From: Methylophaga sp. OBS3
GTDB lineage: Bacteria; Pseudomonadota; Gammaproteobacteria; Nitrosococcales; Methylophagaceae
NCBI RefSeq assembly: GCF_026319325.1
Contig: NZ_JAPDMU010000001.1
Span: 558,001 to 622,000 of the forward strand
Direction: 5' to 3'
Length of the DNA: 64,000 nt
Shown: one piece after another, positions 9,998 to 23,321 of the stretch
Numbering within the stretch: the stretch's first letter is position 1
Layout: each line of letters begins with the position of its first letter
The notes under the pieces: generated by a model
What the model was told of the DNA's origin: nothing
Seen by the model: the letters and a program-made list of their open reading frames with translations, nothing else
Databases searched by the model: none
Made by a program: the position numbers and the translations under genes

Positions 9998-10387
9998 TTA
10001 AGGTAGAACTACCGGTGTTGGTGCAACCCAGCCTTCTTTGCGGTATTCGGCAACCACATTGGTATAAACACCGCCACGAACATTAAAAATGCCCGTTACA
10101 CGCATAAAACGTGGATTAGTGACTGCAACCAAATCATCCAAAATTTGATTGGTTAATTTTTCATGGAAACCGCCTTCTTCACGGAAAGACCAGAAGTACA
10201 GTTTCAGTGCTTTTAACTCGACGCATTTCAAATCAGGTACGTAGTCGATCTTAATTGTGGCAAAATCCGGTTGACCTGTTTTAGGACATAAACAAGTAAA
10301 CTCCGGTGTTTCAATGTGAATGGTATAATCGCGCTCTGGAGCTGCGTTATCAAAGGTTTCAAGTTGTTTGCTTGGTTGCGTGGACAT
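9998..10387 (-). CDS. queF: NADPH-dependent preQ0 (7-cyano-7-deazaguanine) reductase QueF, unimodular type
   Basis: 129 residues, matching the short YkvM-type QueF and not the long two-domain form of enteric bacteria. The catalytic cysteine lies in [14 protein letters not shown], and the QueF signature is [13 protein letters not shown] followed by GGFHE. It reduces preQ0 to preQ1 in queuosine biosynthesis. It is divergent from zipA and leads the queF-FGGY kinase-cysZ run. Confidence 0.95.
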   Translation of the reverse strand: MSTQPSKQLETFDNAAPERDYTIHIETPEFTCLCPKTGQPDFATIKIDYVPDLKCVELKALKLYFWSFREEGGFHEKLTNQILDDLVAVTNPRFMRVTGIFNVRGGVYTNVVAEYRKEGWVAPTPVVLP

Positions 10388-10446
10388 CGGTAGTCTCTAT
10401 GGTTTAAACAAACCCGTATTATCCCTGAGTTGGCAGATTAAATTAA

Positions 10447-14273
<3,827 letters not shown>

Positions 14274-14277
<4 letters not shown>

Positions 14278-14690
14278 TCTTTCAGCAGACCTTACAATTT
14301 GCGACTAATGGCCGCAGTACGCAAAACATCACACAAGATGTCGACCGTATTATTCAACAATCAGGTATTCAAACTGGCACCTGTCATGTGTTTGTTCAAC
14401 ATACCAGTGCTTCACTGATGATTTGTGAAAATGCCGATCCTGATGTACGAGTCGATCTTGAGACTTATATGCAGCATATCGTTCCTGATGGTGATCCTAT
14501 GTTTCTTCATCAAGACGAAGGTCCTGATGATATGAGTGCACATATACGGACAGTATTAACCAATCCTGATTTAACTGTTCCGGTCATCAATGGACATAGT
14601 GCATTAGGTATTTGGCAGGGAATATATTTGTGGGAACACCGTACCCAACGCCATCAGCGTCGGGTTATCGTGACAGTACAAGGTGAATAA
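14274..14690 (+). CDS. yjbQ: YjbQ/UPF0047 family protein
   Basis: 138 residues covering the whole UPF0047 domain. Conserved pieces include VFVQHTSASLMICENADPDV, HQDEGPDDMSAHI and NGHSALGIWQGIYLWEHR, with invariant histidines typical of the family. Members rescue thiamine-phosphate synthase mutants at low level, so databases call it a secondary thiamine-phosphate synthase; the true function is unsettled. It overlaps the TrpD2 gene by four bases. Confidence 0.9.
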
Positions 14691-14694
14691 GGTC

Positions 14695-15219
14695 ATGCAA
14701 GACGATTGGGATAATGAGTTGGATTATGATGAGTTTGATGAATCGGAAGATTTAGTCAGCAAATCACAAATCAAACGTGAGTTAAATGAATTAAAGGATC
14801 TTGGTCGCGAACTGATTGCGTTACCAAAAGATGAACTGCTTAAATTGGATTTGCCTGAAAACCTGCAAGAAGCCGTATTAACTGCACATGGATTGCAAAA
14901 AGGGGCATTAAAACGTCAAACAGGTTATGTCGGTGGCTTAGTTGCTAAAAGTGACTATGAGTCGATTAAAAAGCAGCTTTCCGTGCTGAAACAACCGCAA
15001 CGTGAAGCCAAACAACGACTGCATCAACTAGAAGATTGGCGTGACAGACTATTAGCTGGTGATAATTTAATTGTGACGGAACTGCATAATCAGTTTGAAG
15101 ATTTTGATGGTCAACATGTACGCCAATTAGTGCGTAACGCGAAGCGTGAGGCTCAACAAAATCAGCCACCGAAGTCTGCAAGATTATTGTTTAAATATAT
15201 TCAGCAACTATCTGATTAA
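14695..15219 (+). CDS. darP: Ribosome biogenesis factor DarP (YjgA)
   Basis: 174 residues, very rich in charged residues, and matching the DUF615/YjgA family: SKSQIKRELNELKDLGREL at the N-terminus and helical C-terminal segments ending in SARLLFKYIQQL. DarP associates with late 50S precursors. The ATG at 14695 is preceded by AAGGTG at about 10 bases; a GTG at 14683 in frame overlaps yjbQ and is the alternative. It is the last gene of the zipA-ligA-trpD2-yjbQ-darP run. Confidence 0.9.
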   Translation: MQDDWDNELDYDEFDESEDLVSKSQIKRELNELKDLGRELIALPKDELLKLDLPENLQEAVLTAHGLQKGALKRQTGYVGGLVAKSDYESIKKQLSVLKQPQREAKQRLHQLEDWRDRLLAGDNLIVTELHNQFEDFDGQHVRQLVRNAKREAQQNQPPKSARLLFKYIQQLSD

Positions 15220-15225
15220 AAAGGT

Positions 15226-16578
15226 TTATTGATCAGGAATTACGATAATAAAGCAGGCGCCGCCAAGGTGGCTTTTTTCTACCTTGATGGTGCCTTCGTA
15301 AGCTTCCACAATATCACTAACTATCGCTAATCCAAGACCATGACCTTCGACTTGTGTATCAAATCGACGGCCACGTTTGATGATATTTTTGCCGGCAAGT
15401 AAGGGAATGCCATTACCATCATCTTCAATGCAGATAACCACTTGTTGGTTCTTGGATTGAATGACGATATTCACCTGCTTTTTACAGTATTTGTATGCAT
15501 TTTCTAGTAAGTTACCGAGCAACTCATACATATCGTCTTCATCGGCATGAATGAAGGCGTCGCGTTCAATCTCAAATTGACTATGGATTTCTTTCTGCTG
15601 ATAGACCTTTTTCAGCGAACTGATGATTTTGTGGCTAATCTCACCAAGCGACACTGGTGCTAATAAATTGCTTTTACCCTCTGTCGCAGCTCGCTGTAGT
15701 TGGTAATCAACCAACTGATTAATTCGTTGTAACTGCTCTTGGCCGATGTTTTTGAAATGGTCAAAATCCTGACTGTTATCAAGCTCTGTTCGTAATACAG
15801 CTAAGGGCGTTTTAAGACTATGCGCTAAGTCTGCAAGTGAATTTTTATAACGCTGGCGACGACTTTGCTCGTGGTCTAACAGATTATTAATATTTTGCGT
15901 CAGTTGCTGTAATTCCATTGGGTACTCACCCGTGAGGCGAGGGTGTTCACCGGTTTCAATGGCATGTAAATCTTTAGCTGCACCGGTCAGTGGTCTAAGG
16001 CTCCAACGTAAAATTAACCACTGCGCGATAAGTAACATTAGCCCTGTACCACCGAGCCAATACCAAAGATTACGTTGGAAGTCGGCGGTCTGCGCCTCCA
16101 GCATCAGTTGGTCTTCAGCAACATTAATGGTGTAGTCAAAGCCAAGCCCATGATCATTTTCCCAAACAACACCAAAAGCCAAATTGCTTAGTTTCATGCC
16201 ATTGTGAAGCTCAATAACTGAGTATTGCTCAACAGATGGTCCTGGATGAAAGGGAAGTGCTAGAAACAAGCCAATGGCAGATGGCGACTGCCAGATAACT
16301 TGGTCACCACTGGTAATTTGGGCATACAAACCCGAGTTTGGGATCGAAAATTTTTGCTCTAATAATTTCTCCGGCATCATCAATTCACCAGTATTGGTCA
16401 ATTCGGCAGCCGTTAAAATTGTCATAACATAGCTATGTAATCTCTGTTTTTGTGCTGTTTCTGCATTGCTTTTAAAAGCGTTATTAAGACTAAAAGCGGA
16501 TAAACCTAAAAACGCGCCAAGTACCAGAGATACGGCTATTAAGAGACGGTTGGAAAGGGATAATCGCGGGTTAATCAC
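15226..16578 (-). CDS. Two-component sensor histidine kinase, PhoQ-like
   Basis: 450 residues. There are two membrane helices (about 12-32 and 172-192) with a roughly 135-residue periplasmic sensor between them. HAMP is followed by the dimerisation/phosphoacceptor helix with H253 in DLAHSLKTPLAVL. The ATPase domain carries the N box (GNLLENAYKY), DDGNGIP and GHGLGLAIV. The LAHSLKTPL variant of the H box is typical of PhoQ and relatives. Overlap of eight bases with the response regulator gene indicates cotranslation. The signal sensed is not readable. Confidence 0.9.
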   Translation of the reverse strand: MINPRLSLSNRLLIAVSLVLGAFLGLSAFSLNNAFKSNAETAQKQRLHSYVMTILTAAELTNTGELMMPEKLLEQKFSIPNSGLYAQITSGDQVIWQSPSAIGLFLALPFHPGPSVEQYSVIELHNGMKLSNLAFGVVWENDHGLGFDYTINVAEDQLMLEAQTADFQRNLWYWLGGTGLMLLIAQWLILRWSLRPLTGAAKDLHAIETGEHPRLTGEYPMELQQLTQNINNLLDHEQSRRQRYKNSLADLAHSLKTPLAVLRTELDNSQDFDHFKNIGQEQLQRINQLVDYQLQRAATEGKSNLLAPVSLGEISHKIISSLKKVYQQKEIHSQFEIERDAFIHADEDDMYELLGNLLENAYKYCKKQVNIVIQSKNQQVVICIEDDGNGIPLLAGKNIIKRGRRFDTQVEGHGLGLAIVSDIVEAYEGTIKVEKSHLGGACFIIVIPDQ

Positions 16579-17248
16579 GAGGCAAAGTTAGCCTATAACC
16601 GCGACCACGCAGGGTTTCGATTGGATTGATATCTTTATCCGGGTCCAGTTTGCCACGAAGCCTTTTAACAAATACCTCGATAACATTACTGTCACGATCT
16701 TGATCCATTTCATAAATGTGATCGGTGAGTTCTGTTTTTGAGATAACTTCGCCAGCATGCAGCATTAAATAATGTAGCAGGCGATATTCGTAAGCAGTCA
16801 GCTCGATAGGTTCTTGATTAAGAAAAACCTGTTGTGAGCTTGGATTAAGCTCAATCGGACCACAACTTAAGGTTGCGTTTGCCCAGCCAGAAGCACGACG
16901 GGCGAGGGCATTAAGTCTTGCTAGTAATTCTTCAAAGTGGAATGGCTTAACCAAATAATCGTCAGCACCAGCCTCAAGCCCGACGACTTTATCTTGCCAG
17001 CGACCGCGTGCGGTCAGAATAAGGATAGGGTATTTCTTGCCTTGCTCGCGTAATGATTCGATAACTTCAATGCCAGAGAGTTTAGGTAGCCCTAAGTCAA
17101 CAATAGCAACGTCATAAGGGTATTCGCAGCCCATAAAAAGGCCTTCCTCGCCATCAGCAATCGCATCAACGGTCAAATTATGGCTTCGCAGTAATTGTGC
17201 GGTTTGTTCGCGAAGTGAGGCTTCATCCTCAATTAACAAAATACGCAT
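16571..17248 (-). CDS. OmpR/PhoP-family response regulator
   Basis: 225 residues. The receiver domain has E7/D8, phosphoacceptor D51 (VDLGLPK), T/S near 79 and the KPF lysine near 101. The C-terminal winged helix (from about 125) ends with NVIEVFVKRLRGKLD and GRGYRL. It sits between a PepSY-protein gene and its cognate kinase, as in PhoPQ-type operons of several gammaproteobacteria. Confidence 0.93.
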   Translation of the reverse strand: MRILLIEDEASLREQTAQLLRSHNLTVDAIADGEEGLFMGCEYPYDVAIVDLGLPKLSGIEVIESLREQGKKYPILILTARGRWQDKVVGLEAGADDYLVKPFHFEELLARLNALARRASGWANATLSCGPIELNPSSQQVFLNQEPIELTAYEYRLLHYLMLHAGEVISKTELTDHIYEMDQDRDSNVIEVFVKRLRGKLDPDKDINPIETLRGRGYRLTLPRD

Positions 17249-17257
17249 GGAAGTTAT

Positions 17258-17545
17258 TTACATCCTTTGGCCGGTATCTCGGTCAATTCGGTAAGTTTTT
17301 ACTTTGCCATCAACGTGCAAAACTTTGACACGGTAAACGTTATGATCGTAATACAGCTCTTCTTGAACAGAAAGCACTCGTCCGCCAGTTTCAACACGAG
17401 CTAGTTCAGCTGCCGTGTTTTTCGTTAACGGTAATGCGATATCGTTAACGCTGGTACCTGGCTCAGCATCATCCGGTAAATGTTTCGCTATTGATGGCAT
17501 GGGTGCCAACATTGTAAGTATTAGCAGAGTATGCAGTAAACGCAT
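17258..17545 (-). CDS. Small periplasmic PepSY-domain protein
   Basis: 95 residues with an N-terminal signal peptide (cleavage likely after SIA-K, near residue 20) and a single PepSY-like domain ending in VKTYRIDRDTGQRM. PepSY proteins encoded next to two-component systems are usually thought to modulate the kinase. It starts the pepSY-regulator-kinase operon and is 9 bases from the response regulator gene. Its exact role is unknown. Confidence 0.82.
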   Translation of the reverse strand: MRLLHTLLILTMLAPMPSIAKHLPDDAEPGTSVNDIALPLTKNTAAELARVETGGRVLSVQEELYYDHNVYRVKVLHVDGKVKTYRIDRDTGQRM

Positions 17546-17629
17546 GACAGACCTTAATTATTTCTCTTTAAATAGTAATTTTTATATTTATATGCAAATG
17601 CCTAGTGTTAACTTAAAGGCATTTAAACA

Positions 17630-18037
17630 TTATTGTGCTTTTTCTGGCTTCACAGGCCCAATTGCACCATCGGCTCGCGCCTTTAGGTAACGATAAATAT
17701 CTTCGCGTCCTTTCATTACCTGAGGATTTCCCGACCACGCTGGCATCATACCAATTTGGCCCATTTTTCCTTTAGCAACGACCTCTAAAAATGTCTCATA
17801 AGTAATTTTATTTAGACTTTCAGCAAGATTAGGCCCAGCTAGACCTTGACCGAATGTACCGTGACAACGAGCACACCAATTTCGGTAGAGCGTGTATCCC
17901 TTAAAGGTATCCGCATCTACTTGGTTACCATTTTTTACGGTATAGGGTTGTACTTGGGCATGCGCACCAGATACCGATAACGCAAACAAGCTCACGCCAA
18001 TTAGTATCTTTAGCCGGTTTAAATTTGTATTAACCAT
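17630..18037 (-). CDS. Small periplasmic class I cytochrome c
   Basis: 135 residues. A signal peptide (about residues 1-27, ending AHA-Q) is followed by one haem c site, C-A-R-C-H, and a distal methionine candidate in GMMPAW, as expected for a monohaem c-type cytochrome. In a methylotroph such a protein could carry electrons from a periplasmic dehydrogenase, but nothing adjacent fixes that. AAAGGA precedes the ATG. Confidence 0.85.
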   Translation of the reverse strand: MVNTNLNRLKILIGVSLFALSVSGAHAQVQPYTVKNGNQVDADTFKGYTLYRNWCARCHGTFGQGLAGPNLAESLNKITYETFLEVVAKGKMGQIGMMPAWSGNPQVMKGREDIYRYLKARADGAIGPVKPEKAQ

Positions 18038-18115
18038 AAATTATTCCTTTAACGGTTTTACAAGCATGCTTTTACAAGTTAATCACTATAAGGTGAAAAG
18101 CAATACATTTTATAC

Positions 18116-18146
18116 GGGATTTGCCGCATCCCTGCGGTGAAATCCC
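18116..18146. terminator. Hairpin downstream of the glycine-zipper gene
   Basis: GGGATTT-GCCGCA-TCCC-TGCGGT-GAAATCCC forms a long, nearly perfect stem 7 bases beyond the minus-strand stop at 18153. No clear T-run follows on the minus strand, so it may be a weak or factor-assisted terminator or an RNA-stabilising stem. Confidence 0.5.
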
Positions 18147-18152
18147 TAAAAA

Positions 18153-18695
18153 TTAATAATAACGACGTGAAGGTTTAGCTACTACGTCAACTGGTATGAA
18201 TTTACCAGGGTGATGTTCCATAAATGTCGTGTAGTCACGACCTTTATAGCGATAGCCAACTTCATAACCATCAATACGTTGTTCGTAGCGATCTTGGTAA
18301 TGCACATCGCATTGCTCACGGTAACTATAGTCACCACCACGATACTGATTATTCATATCACGACCGATAGAACCACCTAATAAGGCACCCGCGACAGTCA
18401 TTGCTGTTTGGCCACTACCTCCGCCAAACTGATTACCAATGACACCACCGATAATGCCGCCAGCAATAGTGCTGGTATAAGACTGTTGTGGACTACGGCG
18501 GTAGTCTCGGGTTTCATAACATTCGTGAACTGGAGTAGTGACACGAACATCGGTATAAACAGGTTCGACCCAAGTGACCTTGGCACGATCTTGACCACCT
18601 TGATCGTAATGTCGATATTTATCGCCAGCCATTACTGCTGATGAAGACAAGGTCAGCAGTGTTACCATGCCTAATGTTGTTATTGTATTTTTCAT
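18153..18695 (-). CDS. Glycine-zipper 2TM-domain envelope protein
   Basis: About 180 residues. A signal peptide ends near AVMA-G. A glycine-zipper stretch (about residues 80-115) contains IAGGIIGGVIGNQFGGGSGQ and a second GALLGGSIG segment, flanked by tyrosine- and arginine-rich regions. Proteins of this kind are predicted outer-membrane or periplasmic surface-antigen-like proteins of unknown function. The ATG at 18695 has AAGGAG 7 bases upstream; a GTG three bases earlier is also possible. Confidence 0.8.
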   Translation of the reverse strand: MKNTITTLGMVTLLTLSSSAVMAGDKYRHYDQGGQDRAKVTWVEPVYTDVRVTTPVHECYETRDYRRSPQQSYTSTIAGGIIGGVIGNQFGGGSGQTAMTVAGALLGGSIGRDMNNQYRGGDYSYREQCDVHYQDRYEQRIDGYEVGYRYKGRDYTTFMEHHPGKFIPVDVVAKPSRRYY

Positions 18696-18808
18696 CACAG
18701 CGCTCCTTTTCTTAGCTGTTGGTTGCAGATTAACAATCTGTAACTGAACTATGACTGAACGCTTTGTTAAATTGGGTAAGGTTTTTTAAATTTGTATCAA
18801 GGGCTTTT

Positions 18809-21800
18809 TCAGCAGCTTGACCATTGTTTTTCAAGTCGTTTTGCAGAGACTGATTGGGCTGTTCCAACTTCTTGAGCAAACACTGAAATCCGAAACTCTT
18901 CAATCATCCAACGGTACTCATCACGTTCTACAGATGGGGCGCGATGAATATTCTGTAAGTATCGACGCCAGTGTGGACTGACCTCATTTTGTCTTTGTTT
19001 ATCTTTGGCTGGATCTGTTTTTAACTTATCAAGTCGTAGACCAATTGCACGGAAGTAAGCCGGTAAACGTTTTAACGCAGCATCAGGTAAATCATGAACA
19101 AAACCTTGGTACAACAAATGTTGCAGCTGTTCACGAATATCTTGCACTGCATGCATTGCTGCCATTGGCAGGCTACCTGATAAACGTTTAGCAATCGCGT
19201 GATACTCTTTGAGCGCCTCGGCTATCACCGATGCTAAATCCGTTGCCGTATTTATAAGATGTTTACGCTCTTCAGCGAGCCGTTGTTCGAACTCTGCTTG
19301 GCTTCGTGGCCATGGTCGGTCGAGTAAAAAGCATCGATCAACAGCAACTTGAATCAAATCATTTTTTAATTGTTCACAGGGTGTTTGATCGCTTTTGTTC
19401 TCGTCATATGGCGAAGGCGGCACATTGGCATAATGCAGGCACATGGTTTTGATATCTGGCAGTTGTTTTTGCAGATATTTAACTGTGTCTTTTTCCGCCA
19501 GCATAAATAAGCGTCTTAACCCCTTAAAGGTTTGCGTATCGGCCTGGGCTTGAGTATCTAACAGTGTCAGATCAACATGGTCACCTTTATCTACCAATGC
19601 AGGGTAGGCAGTGATTTCAATACCATTTTGTTCCATAACAATCGTGGCGGGTAAATCCCCAAAAGACCATTGGGTCAGCCCGGTTTTTTCATATTCACTA
19701 TCGGGCATTTGACGGAAGCTGTCAGCGGCTTCATTGGCCCAATCATTTTTTAACTGGCCAAGATCACGGCTTTGCTCAAGCAACTTGCCGGTTTCATCCA
19801 CTAAGCGGAAATTCATCTGTAGATACAGCGGTAATTCTTCCAAGCGCCAGTCGGCGGGCTTGATATCAACACCCCTTAATTTACGCAGTGCCTCACTTAA
19901 AGCAGGCAGCAGGGCACCTTGTTCTGGTGAAATCAAATCCAAAGCTCGGTCAGCAAACTGCGGTACGGGAATAAAGTGACGGCGTAACGACTTTGGCAAC
20001 GACTTGAGTAAGAAAATGACCTTGTCTCTCAGTAGACCTGGTACCAACCATTCATATCGTTCAGGTTGCGTCTGGTTTAACAATGAAAGTGGAATCGTCT
20101 GGGTAATACCGTCTTGCTGCTTGCCCGGCTCAAAATGATACTCAAGTGGCAATGCCACACGATTCACCATTAACTGATCAGGGTAGGCATCAATGGTGAC
20201 CTGATCAGCTTCATGCTGCATCAAGGCTTCACGAGTTAAAAACAGCAAATTTGGCTCTTTTTGCTGTGTCTTTTTACGCCAACGCTCGAATCCAGCACCA
20301 TTAACAATGTCAGCCGGCACGCGTTGTCGATAGAACTCAAATAAAACATCGTCATCAACAAGTACATCTCGACGACGTGATTTATGTTCTAAAACTGCAA
20401 TATCTTCAACAAGCTGCTGATTATGTTTAAAGAACGGTGCATTACAGTTGAAATCACCGGCAACTAAGGCCTGACGAATAAAAATTTCGTTTGATAAAGC
20501 GCGATCGACTGGGCCGTAATGAATTCTGCGTCGCGTGACGATAGGCAAGCCATAAAGTGTAACGCTCTCAAATGCCACCACTTGTGCTTTTTTCTTTTCC
20601 CAGTGTGGATCACTGTATTGACGATTAACAAGATCGCCAGCGACAGGTTCAATCCACTCAGGCTCAATCTTGGCAACAATCCGAGCATAAAGTTGACCTG
20701 TTTCAACTAGCTCAGCGGCCATAAGCCATTTAGGACCTTTTTTATGTAAAGCAGAGCCTGGGAAAATTTTCAATTTGAGGTTTCTTGCCCCGGTGTAGCT
20801 ATGTTGATCTGCTTTAGAGGCAATATTACTCAGCAAACCACTCAGCAATGCTAAATGGATAGCCATGTAATCAGCTGGCTGTTGATTAGGCTTAAAGCCC
20901 ATCTGCGTAATTTGTACATGGAGCTGCTGGTATATATCCAGCCACTCACGAAGTCTCAAGAAAGACAGAAAGTTTTCTTTACAGAATTTCCGTAACTTGT
21001 TTTGAGATAAGTGTTTACGCTTATCTTGATAGAGCGCCCAAAGCTTCAAAAAGGCCAAGAAATCGCTACGTTCATCTTGATACTTTTTATGCGCTTCATC
21101 AGCGGCTTGCTGCTTATCCATTGGCCGCTCACGCGGATCTTGAATACTTAATGCACTGGCAATAATCAGAACTTCTTCAAGACTATTTTGGGTATTGGCT
21201 GCTAACACCATACGGGCAATACGGGGATCGATTGGCAATTTAGCTAATTGACGACCGATATCGGTAATTTGTCTTTGTCTTGTAACCGCACCAAGTTCTT
21301 CTAGAAGACGATAACCATCGTTAATCATCTTTGGAGGTGGTGGATTAATAAACGGAAACTTTGCCGGATCACCGAGTTTTAATGCCGTCATTTGCAAAAT
21401 AACGGAGGCAAGATTCGTTCGCAGAATTTCAGGATCGGTAAAGTGAGGCCGTGCAATAAAGTCATCTTCATCATAAAGACGAATACAGACACCTGCTGCA
21501 ACACGACCACAGCGCCCTGAACGCTGATTTGCACTCGATTGTGAAATCTTTTCAATAGGTAGCCGCTGAACTTTATTTCTAACGCTGTAACGACTAATAC
21601 GCGCTAAGCCAGGGTCTACGACATATCGGATACCCGGCACGGTCAGTGACGTTTCAGCAACGTTAGTGGCTAAGACGATGCGACGTGGACCACCGGTTTT
21701 AAAAACACGATTTTGCTCTGCCGCAGATTGGCGGGCGAATAGGGGCAATATTTCGGTATTTGGTGGATGATGTTTTCGCAATGCTTCAGATATATCACGA

Positions 21801-22699
21801 ATATCGCGTTCACCTGATAAAAACACCAGAACATCGCCCGGGCCTTCTTTACACAGCTCATCAACGGCAGCGACGATACCTTCAACAAAGTCATAATCTT
21901 CACTGTCTTCATCTTGGCTAAGAAGCGGGCGGTAGCGCACTTCAACAGGATAAGTACGGCCACTAACTTCAATGATCGGCGCATTATTAAAATGCTCAGA
22001 GAATCGCGTGGTATCAATCGTTGCAGAAGTAATAATCAGCTTTAAATCTGGACGCTTAGGTAGTAGCTGTTTTAAATAGCCCAGCAAAAAATCGATATTA
22101 AGGCTGCGTTCGTGAGCCTCGTCGATAATGATGGTGTCGTATTGGTTTAGAAACTTATCGTTCTGCGTTTCGGCAAGCAGAATACCGTCGGTCATCAGTT
22201 TGATATAACTGCTGTCAGCACGAACTTGATCGTGAAAGCGGACTTTATAACCAACGGCTTGGCCAATTTCTGAATTGAGTTCTTCCGCAATACGCGTCGC
22301 TACAGTACGAGCGGCAATACGACGCGGTTGAGTATGACCAATTAAGCCGCCAACACCACGACCGATATCTAGGCAGATCTGCGGTAATTGCGTGGTTTTA
22401 CCCGAGCCTGTTTCACCACAAAGAATAATGACCTGATTGTCAGCGATTGCCTTAGCAATTTCTTCACGTCGGCTAATGACCGGTAAGTCAGCATCAAGCG
22501 TTGGTTTAGGTCTATTGGTAAGTCTAGTTTGATATAAGGCAGCAGATTTACTGATTTGCTCAGTGAGTTGCGAAAGCTTTTTTTCATCAGGCTGCTGGTT
22601 TTGCTTAAGCGCATTCAAATTACGCTGCAGTCGATGCCGATCTATCAGCATAGTGCTAGACAGCATATTTTCGAGTTGTTGCAATGTGGATGTGGTCAA
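18809..22699 (-). CDS. hrpA: ATP-dependent RNA helicase HrpA
   Basis: 1296 residues, the length of HrpA. The DEAH-box core lies in about residues 75-420, with Walker A GETGSGKTTQ, the IIIDEAHERS box, SAT and the QRSGRCGR motif VI. HA2/OB domains follow, then the long C-terminal DUF3418 region. In E. coli HrpA processes fimbrial mRNA and helps clear stalled ribosomes. The start is TTG with AGG 8 bases upstream; an ATG twelve codons in lacks a ribosome site. Confidence 0.95.
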   Translation of the reverse strand: MTTSTLQQLENMLSSTMLIDRHRLQRNLNALKQNQQPDEKKLSQLTEQISKSAALYQTRLTNRPKPTLDADLPVISRREEIAKAIADNQVIILCGETGSGKTTQLPQICLDIGRGVGGLIGHTQPRRIAARTVATRIAEELNSEIGQAVGYKVRFHDQVRADSSYIKLMTDGILLAETQNDKFLNQYDTIIIDEAHERSLNIDFLLGYLKQLLPKRPDLKLIITSATIDTTRFSEHFNNAPIIEVSGRTYPVEVRYRPLLSQDEDSEDYDFVEGIVAAVDELCKEGPGDVLVFLSGERDIRDISEALRKHHPPNTEILPLFARQSAAEQNRVFKTGGPRRIVLATNVAETSLTVPGIRYVVDPGLARISRYSVRNKVQRLPIEKISQSSANQRSGRCGRVAAGVCIRLYDEDDFIARPHFTDPEILRTNLASVILQMTALKLGDPAKFPFINPPPPKMINDGYRLLEELGAVTRQRQITDIGRQLAKLPIDPRIARMVLAANTQNSLEEVLIIASALSIQDPRERPMDKQQAADEAHKKYQDERSDFLAFLKLWALYQDKRKHLSQNKLRKFCKENFLSFLRLREWLDIYQQLHVQITQMGFKPNQQPADYMAIHLALLSGLLSNIASKADQHSYTGARNLKLKIFPGSALHKKGPKWLMAAELVETGQLYARIVAKIEPEWIEPVAGDLVNRQYSDPHWEKKKAQVVAFESVTLYGLPIVTRRRIHYGPVDRALSNEIFIRQALVAGDFNCNAPFFKHNQQLVEDIAVLEHKSRRRDVLVDDDVLFEFYRQRVPADIVNGAGFERWRKKTQQKEPNLLFLTREALMQHEADQVTIDAYPDQLMVNRVALPLEYHFEPGKQQDGITQTIPLSLLNQTQPERYEWLVPGLLRDKVIFLLKSLPKSLRRHFIPVPQFADRALDLISPEQGALLPALSEALRKLRGVDIKPADWRLEELPLYLQMNFRLVDETGKLLEQSRDLGQLKNDWANEAADSFRQMPDSEYEKTGLTQWSFGDLPATIVMEQNGIEITAYPALVDKGDHVDLTLLDTQAQADTQTFKGLRRLFMLAEKDTVKYLQKQLPDIKTMCLHYANVPPSPYDENKSDQTPCEQLKNDLIQVAVDRCFLLDRPWPRSQAEFEQRLAEERKHLINTATDLASVIAEALKEYHAIAKRLSGSLPMAAMHAVQDIREQLQHLLYQGFVHDLPDAALKRLPAYFRAIGLRLDKLKTDPAKDKQRQNEVSPHWRRYLQNIHRAPSVERDEYRWMIEEFRISVFAQEVGTAQSVSAKRLEKQWSSC

Positions 22700-22786
22700 A
22701 AGAAAAACCTACTAGCCTGTGTGATGCGTTTTGACGGCATAGTATAAAGAAATTTCTCGACTTGGTTTGTAAGTCGCAGATAAAAC

Positions 22787-22819
22787 AAAGCCCGCCGAGT
22801 GATTTACGCGACGGGCTTT
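22787..22819 (-). terminator. Rho-independent terminator after the pentapeptide-repeat gene
   Basis: AAAGCCCG...CGGGCTTT form an 8-base stem with a 17-base interior, followed on the minus strand by GTTTTATC. It lies 20 bases beyond the minus-strand stop at 22839 and upstream of hrpA. Confidence 0.8.
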
Positions 22820-22838
22820 ATTAGTTTTGTTAGAAAGA

Positions 22839-23300
22839 TTAGCAGCCGCTGTTGTTAACGCTGCCATCTGGCATCGTGGTATTACAAAACGTTACACCAC
22901 GGGTTTCCGTTTCTTTCATAGAAGCGCCAGTTAAATTCGCGCCTGTTAAGTCACTAAAAATCATTTGTGCGCCATCAAGGTTGGCATTTTTAAGATTGGC
23001 ATCAATCAAAATGGTGTAGTCCATTAAGGCGCCTTGCAATTGTGCTGACTCAAGATTTGCACCATGCATTTTTGAGTGGGTGAACCAAGCACCTTTCAGT
23101 TTGCTGTTTTGCAGATTAATCTGCTTCAGACTTGATTCGCTTAAATCCGCACCGACTAAATCCTTATCATTTAATGGCGCTTCATTAAGCGTGCAATGGT
23201 GACATTGGTTTTCTTTCAACAGGCGCTTTAGATAAATCTCTTCATAAGCGAGCGCACTGGTACTGACCAATAATGTCGTCATTAACAAAACTGATTTCAT
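22839..23300 (-). CDS. Exported pentapeptide-repeat protein
   Basis: 153 residues. A signal peptide (cleavage near LAYEE) is followed by about 14 A(D/N)LXX-type pentapeptides (for example LVGADLSESSLKQINLQNSKL), which would fold as a right-handed beta-helix. Two cysteine pairs, one at each end (CHHC near residue 36, CN and C near the end), may form disulfides. Function unknown. GGAGAAC precedes the start. A terminator follows on the 3' side. Confidence 0.85.
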   Translation of the reverse strand: MKSVLLMTTLLVSTSALAYEEIYLKRLLKENQCHHCTLNEAPLNDKDLVGADLSESSLKQINLQNSKLKGAWFTHSKMHGANLESAQLQGALMDYTILIDANLKNANLDGAQMIFSDLTGANLTGASMKETETRGVTFCNTTMPDGSVNNSGC

Positions 23301-23321
23301 GCTTGTTCTCCGAACTTATAA

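Noticed and set aside
17613..17629. A possible PhoP box (TGTTTA-N5-CTTTAA) upstream of the PepSY-PhoPQ-like operon
   Set aside because: The second half matches the consensus at only three of six positions, no better than expected in AT-rich DNA.
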